Of a stretch of 64,000 nucleotides of DNA, positions 53,539 to 62,139 are shown piece by piece (within the stretch, counting starts at the first letter, position 1; every line of letters begins with the position of its first letter). The notes under the pieces were generated by a model. The model had not been told where the DNA came from, did not search any database, and saw only the letters and a program-made list of their open reading frames with translations. The stretch spans positions 52,140 through 116,139 of the forward strand of contig NZ_AUIE01000026.1 in the NCBI RefSeq assembly GCF_000423545.1, read 5' to 3'. Source of the DNA: Metapseudomonas resinovorans DSM 21078 (GTDB lineage Bacteria; Pseudomonadota; Gammaproteobacteria; Pseudomonadales; Pseudomonadaceae). Both the position numbers and the translations under genes were made by a program.

Positions 53539-55020
53539 TCAGCGGAATGGCGGCTCATCAAAGCTGCGCAGTTTGCGCGAGTGCAATGCGTTCAACTGAG
53601 TACGCAGCAGGTCGAGGGCTGCAATGCCAATGCGCAGGTGCTGGCTGACGGCGCGCTGGTAGAAGGCACTGGCCGAGCCGGGCAGCTTGATCTCGCTGTG
53701 CAGCGGCTTGTCGGAGACACACAGCAAGGTGCCGTAGGGCACCCGCAGACGGTAGCCCTGGGCCGCAATCGTGCCGCTTTCCATATCTACCGCTACCGCC
53801 CGCGACAGGTTGATCAGCGGTCGCTCCTGGGCCCAACGCAGCTCCCAGTTGCGGTCGTCATACGTGAGCACGGTACCGGTGCGCAGGCGGCGCTTGAGGT
53901 CTTCGCCACGTTCACCGGTGACCTGTGCCGCGGCTTCCTGCAATGCCTGCTGCACTTCGGCCAGGGCCGGCAGCGGGATATTAGGCGGCAATACCCGATC
54001 GAGAATGCCGTCGCGGCGCATGTAGGCGTGGGCCAGCACGTAGTCGCCAATGGTCTGCGACTGCCGCAGGCCGCCACAGTGGCCGATCATCAGCCAGCAG
54101 TGCGGGCGCAGCACGGCCAGGTGGTCAGTAATGTTCTTGGCATTGGACGGCCCGACGCCGATGTTCACCAGGGTCACCCCGTGTCCATCGGCCGCGATCA
54201 GGTGGTAAGCCGGCATCTGGTAGCGGTGCCAGACCACACCGTCGACGATGGCCTGCATCTCGCCTTCATCCATACCGCGCTCCACCACCACGTTGCCCGG
54301 CAGCACCATGCGCACGAAGCGCGGATCTTCGCGCAGTTGATCGATGCCGTGACGGATGAACTGGTCGACATAGCGGTGGTAGTTGGTCAGCAGAATCCAC
54401 GGCTGCACATGGCGCCAGTCGCTACCGGTGTAGTGCACCAGGCGGCGCAGGGAGAAATCCACGCGCGCGGCGTCGAACAGCGCCAGGGGCAGCGGGTCGG
54501 CGTTTTCCCAATCGTAGAGACCATCAGCCACGCCATCGGTGGCGGCGGAAAGGTCGGTACTGGGGAACACGCGCGCCAGTTCGGCGGCGGTCACCCCGGA
54601 TCCGGCCAGTTCGTCGCCCTGCTCCACCACGTAGGGATACGGGATGTTCTGTTGGCTGATCCCCACTTCCACCAGCACGGTGAAGTCATGCATCAGCGGC
54701 CGCAACTGCTCCAGCAAATACTTACGGAAGGCGTCCGGGTGGGTGACGGTAACGCAGTAGTTGCCCGGCACCTGGATCTTGGCGTAAGCGCGAGTGGTGG
54801 AGGGCACTTCGCCCTGGCAGCGATAGGTAATGCGCAGCAGCGGGTAGCGGAACAGCGCGCGCTGCTCGGCATCCGGCTCGATGCGTTCCTTGATGTAGCG
54901 CTTCAGCGCCTGACTGAGGGCTCCGGTAGCCTGCCTGTGCAGCTCGGCGAGGCGATCGACAGCTTCCTCGGCGGTTTCGGCAATTACAAAATCGTTCGGT
55001 TCGCGGCTCACGGTCGGCAT
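53539..55020 (-). CDS. amn: AMP nucleosidase
   Basis: A 493-residue enzyme cleaving AMP to adenine and ribose 5-phosphate, in purine turnover. N-terminal Amn-specific domain (~1-170), then a phosphorylase-fold domain with LVNIGVGPSNAKNITDH near 280, MIGHCGGLRQSQTIGDYVLA near 305 and VDMESGTIAAQGYR near 418. Start at MPTVSREPNDF is the only one fitting the family; the longer frame is not. Confidence 0.93.
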   Translation of the reverse strand: MPTVSREPNDFVIAETAEEAVDRLAELHRQATGALSQALKRYIKERIEPDAEQRALFRYPLLRITYRCQGEVPSTTRAYAKIQVPGNYCVTVTHPDAFRKYLLEQLRPLMHDFTVLVEVGISQQNIPYPYVVEQGDELAGSGVTAAELARVFPSTDLSAATDGVADGLYDWENADPLPLALFDAARVDFSLRRLVHYTGSDWRHVQPWILLTNYHRYVDQFIRHGIDQLREDPRFVRMVLPGNVVVERGMDEGEMQAIVDGVVWHRYQMPAYHLIAADGHGVTLVNIGVGPSNAKNITDHLAVLRPHCWLMIGHCGGLRQSQTIGDYVLAHAYMRRDGILDRVLPPNIPLPALAEVQQALQEAAAQVTGERGEDLKRRLRTGTVLTYDDRNWELRWAQERPLINLSRAVAVDMESGTIAAQGYRLRVPYGTLLCVSDKPLHSEIKLPGSASAFYQRAVSQHLRIGIAALDLLRTQLNALHSRKLRSFDEPPFR

Positions 55021-55139
55021 CCTTTCTATTCGCTCTGGACCTATCTTGCCTGCTTGGACAGATAAAGGCATAGAACGATTCGGCAGGTTGCCTCGCCGCT
55101 CACTCCACCCGCCGCACGGCGGGTGGAGGAACCTTGGGA

Positions 55140-56789
55140 TCACGCCAGATGCGGTGTAGCCCGGGCCACCAGGGCCTCCACGTCGGCGCCGCGCGGCAGG
55201 GTGCCGTAGACGCGGCCGTAACCATTCAGGCGGCTGCCGATGAAGGCGTCGGCGACAGTGGCGTTGCCGGCCTCCAGCAGCAGCTTGGCCTGCAGTGCTA
55301 CGGCCACGTCTTCGGTGAGCTGGCGGGCGCGGTACTGAATATCGCCGGTATCAGCGAAGCCCTTCTTGAGGTTGCCGATGAAGGACGCGAGTCGCGCATC
55401 GCCGTGGCCGTCGCCCAGCTCGGCGAACAGCACGTCGAGCACACCGGGCTCCTTGGACAGGGCACGCAGTACGTCCAGGCACTGCACGTTGCCGGAGCCT
55501 TCCCAGGTGGAGTTGACCGGTGCTTCGCGGTAGAGGCGCGGCAGGATGGTGTCTTCCACGTAGCCCGCGCCCCCCAGGCATTCGGCGGCTTCGTTGATCA
55601 TCGCGGGGGCACGTTTGCAGATCCAGTATTTGCCCACGGCGGTCACCAGGCGGGCGAACTTGTCTTCCTGTTCGTCGTGGGCGTTGTCCAGGGCGCGGCC
55701 CATGCGCATGGTCAGGGCCAATGCGGCTTCGCTTTCCAGCGCGAGATCGGCCAGCACGTTCTGCATCAGTGGCTGCTCAGCCAGCACGCGTCCGCCGACC
55801 TTGCGGTAGGCGCAGTGGTGGGCGGCCTGGGTCAACGCCTGACGCATCAAGGCGCTGGAACCGATCATGCAGTCGAAGCGCGTCAGGGCCACCATCTCGA
55901 TGATGGTCGGTACGCCACGGCCCTCTTCACCCACCATCCAGGCCAGGGCGCCACGGTACTCGACCTCGCTGGAGGCATTGGACCAGTTGCCCAGCTTGTT
56001 CTTCAGGCGCTGGATGTAGAACTCGTTGCGGCTGCCGTCCGGACGGTGACGCGGCAGCAGGAAGCAGGACAGCCCCTTGTCGGTGTACGCCAGGGTAAGG
56101 AAGGCGTCGCACATGGGCGCCGAGCAGAACCACTTGTGCCCCACCAGCTCGTAGGCCTGGCCCGGCCCCGGGATGCCCACCGGGTGGGCACGGGTGGTAT
56201 TGGCACGGACATCGGTACCGCCTTGCTTCTCAGTCATCGCCATGCCGATGGTGGCGCCAGTCTTCTGCTCGATGGGCAGGTTGCGCGGGTCGTACTCGGT
56301 GGACAGTATCTTCGGCAGCCACTTCTCGGCGATGTCCGCCTGCAGACGCAGGGCGGGCACACTGGCGAAGGTCATGGTCAGCGGGCAGCCGGTGCCGGCT
56401 TCGGCCTGGCTGTGCAAGTAGCTCATTCCGGCGCGAGCAACCTGGGCACCGGCACGCGGATCGGTCCAGGGCATGGACGGAATGCCGTGCTCGATGGCAG
56501 CGCGCATCAGCTCGTGGTAAGCCGGGTGGAACTCCACCAGGTCGACACGGTGGCCATAGCGGTCGTGGCTCTTGAACACCGGCTTGTTCTCATTGGCGAG
56601 AAAACCCGCGGCCATCAGTGAGCCGCCGGCCAAGGCGCCATAGGTATCCAGGCGCTGTTCGGCCCAACCACCCTGGTAACGACGCACCCACTCCTGCAGC
56701 GGGAGGTCGACGCGATAAAGGTTGGCGCCATCCAGTGGCGGCACCTGGTTGAAAACTTCATGGGTTTCAGCGAACTCGTGCAGGCTCAT
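55140..56789 (-). CDS. aidB: AidB-like acyl-CoA dehydrogenase
   Basis: A 549-residue acyl-CoA dehydrogenase-fold protein of the AidB branch. AMTEKQGGTDVRANTTRA near residue 186, WFCSAPMCDAFLTLA near 218, EYRGALAWMVGEEGRGV near 283 and LGGAGYVEDTILPRLYREAPVN in parts near 415 match AidB, including the long form with a C-terminal domain. AidB is an alkylation-stress protein, binding DNA and FAD; its isovaleryl-CoA activity is low. Overlaps the tetR stop by 4 bp, so co-transcribed with it. Confidence 0.9.
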   Translation of the reverse strand: MSLHEFAETHEVFNQVPPLDGANLYRVDLPLQEWVRRYQGGWAEQRLDTYGALAGGSLMAAGFLANENKPVFKSHDRYGHRVDLVEFHPAYHELMRAAIEHGIPSMPWTDPRAGAQVARAGMSYLHSQAEAGTGCPLTMTFASVPALRLQADIAEKWLPKILSTEYDPRNLPIEQKTGATIGMAMTEKQGGTDVRANTTRAHPVGIPGPGQAYELVGHKWFCSAPMCDAFLTLAYTDKGLSCFLLPRHRPDGSRNEFYIQRLKNKLGNWSNASSEVEYRGALAWMVGEEGRGVPTIIEMVALTRFDCMIGSSALMRQALTQAAHHCAYRKVGGRVLAEQPLMQNVLADLALESEAALALTMRMGRALDNAHDEQEDKFARLVTAVGKYWICKRAPAMINEAAECLGGAGYVEDTILPRLYREAPVNSTWEGSGNVQCLDVLRALSKEPGVLDVLFAELGDGHGDARLASFIGNLKKGFADTGDIQYRARQLTEDVAVALQAKLLLEAGNATVADAFIGSRLNGYGRVYGTLPRGADVEALVARATPHLA

Positions 56790-57439
56790 CGAAAGTCTCC
56801 AGGGGCAGATTGACTGGCGCCCAGGGCGCGCAGGCAGAAAGTGACGAGAGTGGTGCAGACGGCCTCGAGGTCGTCCGACGCATGACCGGACTCGCGCAGG
56901 GCGCGGGCCGGAGGCGACAGCGGGCCGACCAGGGACTCGGCGATAGCGCCTACCAGGCAGGCAGCGGTCAGGGATATGGATGACACCTGGAACTCACCAC
57001 GCGCCTGGCCTTCCGCCAACAGTTGGCAGAACAGTTCGGCGTAGGCCTCGCGGTAGAGCAGACGCTGTTCGTCCACTTCGGGGTCGACCGGTTCGGCGAT
57101 CAGGGCAAAGGCCAGCCGCTGGCTGTGCCAGGCGCGCGCAGCGAACTGGCGCAGGCCGCGCGCCAGACGCTCGGCGGCCGGTCCCTCGCCACGCAGCACC
57201 TCGGCCAGGCTGTCGACTTCCTGTTGGCTGGCCTTGGCGAACACCTCAGCCGCCAGCTCGCCCTTGTTGCCGAAATGGCGATAGAGACTCCCGGTGGCGA
57301 TACCGGCGTCCTCGGCCAGGGCCTGCATGGTCAGCGCGGCGAAGCCGCCTTCCACCACCCGTGCATGGGCACACGCGAGAATGCGGCTGCGCAGCGCCTG
57401 ATCACGGTCGATTCGGGAAGCGGTGGTGCGATAAGCCAT
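56786..57439 (-). CDS. TetR-family repressor of the aidB operon
   Basis: A 217-residue TetR regulator: N-terminal helix-turn-helix (ARVVEGGFAALTMQALAEDAGIATGSLYRHFGNKGELA in parts, residues ~28-65), helical ligand domain after. It starts just after a double-palindrome operator and is followed by aidB with an ATGA overlap, a typical autoregulated cassette. A Tn7-like element is inserted 78 bp upstream of its start, so the native promoter could have been cut. Confidence 0.92.
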   Translation of the reverse strand: MAYRTTASRIDRDQALRSRILACAHARVVEGGFAALTMQALAEDAGIATGSLYRHFGNKGELAAEVFAKASQQEVDSLAEVLRGEGPAAERLARGLRQFAARAWHSQRLAFALIAEPVDPEVDEQRLLYREAYAELFCQLLAEGQARGEFQVSSISLTAACLVGAIAESLVGPLSPPARALRESGHASDDLEAVCTTLVTFCLRALGASQSAPGDFR

Positions 57440-57441
57440 GA

Positions 57442-57483
57442 TCTGAATCCTGATTCACTTCTTTCAGTGAATCAGGATTCAGA
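57442..57483. promoter_or_regulatory. double-palindrome operator of the tetR-aidB operon
   Basis: Two copies of a 14-bp palindrome TGAATC-N2-GATTCA (57444-57457 TGAATCCTGATTCA and 57468-57481 TGAATCAGGATTCA), arranged as 18-bp perfect inverted arms around TCTTTC. It begins 3 bp before the tetR start, exactly where a TetR dimer pair would bind. Confidence 0.75.
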
Positions 57484-57525
57484 CCTTGCAGAAAGCGGGA
57501 GAAATGCCGCGTTTGGTGTGGTTTC

Positions 57526-57585
57526 TGCCAAAATATTTTGACAAATACCAATATATTTTGACAAATACCAAAATATTCTGACAAT
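57526..57585. repeat. three tandem 20-bp candidate TnsB-binding sites
   Basis: Copies TGCCAAAATATTTTGACAAA, TACCAATATATTTTGACAAA and TACCAAAATATTCTGACAAT abut each other without gaps, 9 bp inside the terminus. Tn7 R has an array of overlapping TnsB sites of about 22 bp, so this is the equivalent end. Confidence 0.8.
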
Positions 57586-57716
57586 CACCTATCTCATTGA
57601 AAAATATGTATTTTCTGTGAAAAACCGATTGTCACCCCCCCAAGCAAGGCATCCAGTCCTACCTAGCCTTACCTATGCAATAGACGGCTCCTCCGCCACT
57701 TCCACGGGAGGTGCAC

Positions 57717-58559
57717 GTGAGAGGTAAGCGTTTTCTAACCCCTGAGGACATACGTCGCCATATCAAGGCAGGCGCTGGCCAAGGGGAAGGTTCTTCTTAC
57801 AAGCCATGGCTGACGGTGAGAGATGTGCCCTCCCAAGGGCGGTCTCGCATAGTGAAGGGGCTGAAAGTAGGTCGCACGTACCATCTCCTCTCAGATCTTG
57901 AGTATTACTACTTTCTGGTCTGCGACTACTCAAATCAAATCATCGATTTCCGGGAGCAGTTCCCGCTTCTACCCGTTTCAGAAACTCAACGCTGTGCGAA
58001 TGAGTTAGGGATTGCTCACCCGATGTACCCAGGCACTCGCACTCCATGTGTCATGACCACAGATTTCTTGCTTACTCTCAGCGATCCCTCTGGTCGACCC
58101 AAACTTGCTGCAAGGTCAGTTAAATACAAGAAAGATCTTGTTAATGGCAGAAGAACAGTAGAGAAACTAGCCATCGAGCGGCAATACTGGAAATCCAAGG
58201 GAATTGATTGGAAAAACGTTTCGGAAGATTCCCTTAACACCCAAAAAACGGAAAATCTCGACTACATCTATGGAAAGGCGAAAGTCAGACTCCCAGAACA
58301 TCTGGACACATCCATCTCCATAAACAAATTTCTCTCTAAATTAAGCAAAATATCTGCCTCCCCTGCTCCCCTTTCAGACTCGCTAATAATTATCGCAAAA
58401 GAAATGAATTTTTCCACTAACGAAATTGAGCACCTGTTCTTCTATTGCTTGTGGAAAAACCTCATAGAGATTGATTTAAGCGAAGAGCGAATCTCACTTG
58501 GGAATCATATAAAGTTCAGGGTATCTCTTCTGGCAACCCCCAGCAGATGGAGTGCGTAA
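57717..58559 (+). CDS. tnsA: Tn7-like transposase endonuclease TnsA
   Basis: A 280-residue restriction-endonuclease-fold protein that nicks the 5' ends of the element, permitting cut-and-paste. The catalytic triad is visible: Glu62 (LSDLEYYYF), Asp116 (MTTDFLL) and Lys136 (ARSVKYKKDL), compared with E63/D114/K132 of Tn7 TnsA. IIDFREQFPL is another hallmark. The second GTG (57717) is used: GGGAGG lies 5 bp before it, whereas the first GTG (57711) overlaps that ribosome site. AT-rich, unlike the host. Confidence 0.92.
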   Translation: MRGKRFLTPEDIRRHIKAGAGQGEGSSYKPWLTVRDVPSQGRSRIVKGLKVGRTYHLLSDLEYYYFLVCDYSNQIIDFREQFPLLPVSETQRCANELGIAHPMYPGTRTPCVMTTDFLLTLSDPSGRPKLAARSVKYKKDLVNGRRTVEKLAIERQYWKSKGIDWKNVSEDSLNTQKTENLDYIYGKAKVRLPEHLDTSISINKFLSKLSKISASPAPLSDSLIIIAKEMNFSTNEIEHLFFYCLWKNLIEIDLSEERISLGNHIKFRVSLLATPSRWSA

Positions 58560-58560
58560 C

Positions 58561-60726
58561 ATGCAAATATACAAGAACGAAATCCTCGCACCAACCACAG
58601 CGGACTGTGAGATAGAAGTTGAGTCAAGAGTAATCTGGATTAGCTTAAACTCAGATACGATAATTCTCTTCCCGCTGTCATTCCCGGATAAAAAGCCTCT
58701 AGAGTTTAGACTTAGCCAAATCAAGGCCCTCCTTAACGATGGCAACATCAAGAAAATCAGCGAGAAAACACCGAACTTTATGCTTCGTCGCGACGAGGAC
58801 ATTAGCGACAGAGAAAAGGAAAAACGCGAAAAATGCTGGCAATGGGTTTCCCCCCTAATAAACACGGATATACCCGGGGAATTGTTCTGCGAATCTAGAA
58901 TGGGAGCAATGATAAGTCAGCGCGCAGATGAGTTGGGAATTCCCAGAAAGAGCATATATCGCCTACTATATCGATATTGGCGCCTTGGTCATTCTAAAAA
59001 TTGCTTCCTAGACAATAGAGAGAAAAGTGGCGCTAAAGGAGTAAAACGAATAGCCAAACCAGGAATACCCTTAGGCCGCCCCCCAAAACAGAAAACCGAA
59101 GAAGCAGAACGCGCACGATACTCACTTGAAGAAAATGATGTTTTCATAATTAGGCGCGCCTATGCTCTATACGTAAAAGTCAAAGAGCACACACTGGAAA
59201 CAGCTTACCAAGAAATGATCAAGCGTTTCTACTACTGTTATGATGCGTCTGCCCCAAAAGAGAGGACACCTCCCGAATTAGGAAGCTACCCAACTCGCAA
59301 GCAATTTCTTTATCAAGGGCAGAAAGTCTATGATGAAGTAGAAACTCTAAAGGGCAAACTGGGAAAAAAATTCTCAAAAAACTATAAAATGATTATCGGC
59401 CAAGCGCATGACAATCTCTGGGGGCCTGGCCATAGATATGAGATAGACGCGACAATCGCAGATATCCACCTAGTAAGCAGCGCGAATAGGAACCGTCTCA
59501 TAGGCCGACCTGTTGTTTACAGTGTAGTCGATTCCTGCTCCCGAATGATTGTGGGAATTTATGTTGGCCTCGAGGGACCGAGTTGGGTAGAGGCGAGGCA
59601 AGCTCTATTTAATGCTTTTACCAGCAAAGTAGAATTTTGCAGTTCATTCAACATCAATATTAAAGAAGAAGATTGGCCGTGCCATCATTTGCCGAGAGAG
59701 GTCACCGCAGACCGCGGTGAAATGATGGGAATTTCTGCCGAGGGAATGGTTGAGGGACTTGATGTTAACCTTACCTACTGCCCACCCAGCAGACCGGACC
59801 TCAAACCTATTGTCGAGAGCCACTTCAAAACGCTTAAAAAAGGCAGTCGAACAGCATTCATCCCAGGAGCCATACATAAATCAGAAACGACACGCGGCGA
59901 GAAAGACCCAAGACTAAGCGCAACACTCAATATTTTTGAGTTCACACAGATAATAATAAAATCCGCAATTCATCATAACAAGCACGCCAGAAACCCCGAG
60001 CTCTTAACACCTAAAATGATTCATGACGGGATAGAGCCTACTCCACTATCAATATGGAACTGGGCCATTCAGAACGGCGCACATGAATCTCACCAAGAGC
60101 CAGAGGACAGAATCTACCTCAATCTTTTGCCTCGAAAAAATGCCGCTGTGACAAAATCGGGAATCCGACTTAACAACCTTTATTACTTCACCGACGATGA
60201 GTCCAAGTACCGCTGGTTTGAGCGCGCAAGAATAAGAGGAATTAGCAGTATAAATGTTCTATGCGACTGCTTTTCCGCCAAACACATCTGGATTCAGGAT
60301 GCCAGCAATGAACTGATTCGTTGCACGGTACGTAAAAGCGATGCTATTAGAGCAGCTTATAGACTTGAGGAAGTAGAGGACAACCAAACTTATCTAAGCT
60401 ATGTACCCCCAACTGCTCAACACGCCACACTGATGGCAAACGTTAAAAAGTCAATTGAAATTGACGAGATTGTCGATGCGGCGAGCAAGGAGAAGGCTCG
60501 TACGCCGATTAAGGGTAGCAAGGCAAGCAAGACCAAGGGTATCAGACAAAATCGCGCGGACGAGCAAAACAATCTCCGAAACAGTAAAACCCCTCCTGTC
60601 GGGGTCAGAGAAAACGTCATATATCTAGATACACACCGAGACAATCAACCCTCTCCTCTAAAAATCTGTGACGAAAAATCGAAGTTAATAGATATATTAA
60701 AAGACCTTGAAGGAGAGGACAGCTAA
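58561..60726 (+). CDS. tnsB: Tn7-like DDE transposase TnsB
   Basis: A 721-residue transposase that binds the end repeats and joins 3' ends to target DNA. Retroviral-integrase-type core: Asp296 (EIDATIAD), Asp384 (VTADRGE) and Glu419 (PIVESHFK), with 34 residues between the last two (D35E). N-terminal HTH region (~115-150), and a C-terminal domain from ~520. Length is near Tn7 TnsB (702). Start at ATG MQIYKNE, 8 bp after GGAG, 1 bp beyond the tnsA stop. Confidence 0.93.
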   Translation: MQIYKNEILAPTTADCEIEVESRVIWISLNSDTIILFPLSFPDKKPLEFRLSQIKALLNDGNIKKISEKTPNFMLRRDEDISDREKEKREKCWQWVSPLINTDIPGELFCESRMGAMISQRADELGIPRKSIYRLLYRYWRLGHSKNCFLDNREKSGAKGVKRIAKPGIPLGRPPKQKTEEAERARYSLEENDVFIIRRAYALYVKVKEHTLETAYQEMIKRFYYCYDASAPKERTPPELGSYPTRKQFLYQGQKVYDEVETLKGKLGKKFSKNYKMIIGQAHDNLWGPGHRYEIDATIADIHLVSSANRNRLIGRPVVYSVVDSCSRMIVGIYVGLEGPSWVEARQALFNAFTSKVEFCSSFNINIKEEDWPCHHLPREVTADRGEMMGISAEGMVEGLDVNLTYCPPSRPDLKPIVESHFKTLKKGSRTAFIPGAIHKSETTRGEKDPRLSATLNIFEFTQIIIKSAIHHNKHARNPELLTPKMIHDGIEPTPLSIWNWAIQNGAHESHQEPEDRIYLNLLPRKNAAVTKSGIRLNNLYYFTDDESKYRWFERARIRGISSINVLCDCFSAKHIWIQDASNELIRCTVRKSDAIRAAYRLEEVEDNQTYLSYVPPTAQHATLMANVKKSIEIDEIVDAASKEKARTPIKGSKASKTKGIRQNRADEQNNLRNSKTPPVGVRENVIYLDTHRDNQPSPLKICDEKSKLIDILKDLEGEDS

Positions 60727-62129
60727 TGAACGACACGCCAGCCACCTATATAGAGTCGGAAGTCCCCGAATACCAAGGGAACCCCTTGATTGAGGCTTTA
60801 CCGCCCATTCGAGGCACTCGAGATGCAGTCCGCTTAATAAGACAGTCGCCAGCCTTACCAGGAAATGAAATAAATCTAGACGGTTCAATTCGACTGCATT
60901 GTCTGAACAGAATAACAAGGGTAGTACAACCCTTCCTACTTCATATAAACCTAGAACAGTCCTTTTCCATTCTCATTCGAAGCGGGTATCTGGGGCGCAA
61001 TCCCTTTCATGCCCATACCGCCCGACACTTACACTCAATTTCAGGCACAGAACACACTCCATTCGAATCGACTGCCAATAGCTTCTGCATATTCGGCTTG
61101 AGCGGAATGGGAAAATCCACCGCAATCAAATCAATCCTCAACACATACCCGCAGGTTATTAGACACACCAATTACAAAGACCAAATTTTCCCGCAAGCCC
61201 AAGTAACCTGGCTAAAAATAGACTGCCCCTTTGACGGTTCAATAAAAGCACTCAGCCTAAGTTTCTTTCAAGCACTTTCCGATGCCCTTGGCGATAAGAG
61301 TATTGGCCAGATCAACACCCGAATCGGGACAGCCCAACTGATCCAAAAGATCAAACAACTTGCCAGCACCTACTATCTTGGAGCACTAATAATTGACGAA
61401 ATTCAAACCCTATTAAATTCAAGAATAGGGAAAAACAACATACTTAATTTCTTCATAAACCTAATCAACGACATTGGAATTCCGGTAATCTTTATCGGAA
61501 ACAACTCCGCAATGAAGTTAATGTCAGGAACACTCCGTAACGCAAGACGGATTTGCGGGTCAGGCATGCTAACATTCGATCGCTTTATGAAGGGCGACCA
61601 GGAATGGGACGCGCTTGTCGAAAAACTCTGGAAATACCAGTGGAACAAACCATCAACAGAACTCACACCAGCACTAAAGGAGACTATCTACCACATAACA
61701 CAGGGAATACCTGACTTCCTCGTAAAACTCCTCATATTGGCTCAACGTAGAGTAATTGGATCCGACAACGAGGCGATTACAGAAGACACTCTATACCTAG
61801 TCTCCGACACTAGCATGGCGCCTCTCAAACCAGCATTAGAGGCCCTGCGCGCAAACGACTTTAGAGCAAACGAATACTTCGAGGACCTCCTTCCAGCAAA
61901 AGAAGTCATCGAATCGATGATGTTCTATCAGCCAGTAAACACAAATAAACTTTTGGAACTCATCTCCTCTCAGGAAGATTTTTTAACCGACGCTCCCCCT
62001 GAGGAAATAAAACAGAAGACCCCTCAAGCCTCAAAACCCGCCAAAAAGTCCAGCCCAACGCCCATAGAAATGGAAGATTGGGAATGCACGGACGCATTCG
62101 AATTCTCGTCTTCCCAGCGAAGTAATTGA
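60726..62129 (+). CDS. tnsC: Tn7-like AAA+ regulator TnsC
   Basis: A 467-residue AAA+ ATPase that links target selection to TnsAB. Walker A GLSGMGKST at residues ~124-132, Walker B LGALIIDEIQTLL at ~218-230 and DIGIPVIFIGNNSAMKL near 250 (sensor region). Shorter than Tn7 TnsC (555). Its ATG overlaps the tnsB stop (TAATG) with GGAGAGG ahead. The last ~60 residues are rich in Lys, Pro and Ser. Confidence 0.93.
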   Translation: MNDTPATYIESEVPEYQGNPLIEALPPIRGTRDAVRLIRQSPALPGNEINLDGSIRLHCLNRITRVVQPFLLHINLEQSFSILIRSGYLGRNPFHAHTARHLHSISGTEHTPFESTANSFCIFGLSGMGKSTAIKSILNTYPQVIRHTNYKDQIFPQAQVTWLKIDCPFDGSIKALSLSFFQALSDALGDKSIGQINTRIGTAQLIQKIKQLASTYYLGALIIDEIQTLLNSRIGKNNILNFFINLINDIGIPVIFIGNNSAMKLMSGTLRNARRICGSGMLTFDRFMKGDQEWDALVEKLWKYQWNKPSTELTPALKETIYHITQGIPDFLVKLLILAQRRVIGSDNEAITEDTLYLVSDTSMAPLKPALEALRANDFRANEYFEDLLPAKEVIESMMFYQPVNTNKLLELISSQEDFLTDAPPEEIKQKTPQASKPAKKSSPTPIEMEDWECTDAFEFSSSQRSN

Positions 62130-62139
62130 GTTTTCTAAC

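Noticed and set aside
53455..55065. 536-residue plus-strand frame opposite amn
   Set aside because: Shadow of AMP nucleosidase, no motif.
57586..57716. CRISPR-like array near the transposon end
   Set aside because: The repeats at 57526-57585 are gapless with no spacers and no similar units follow; they are transposase-binding sites.
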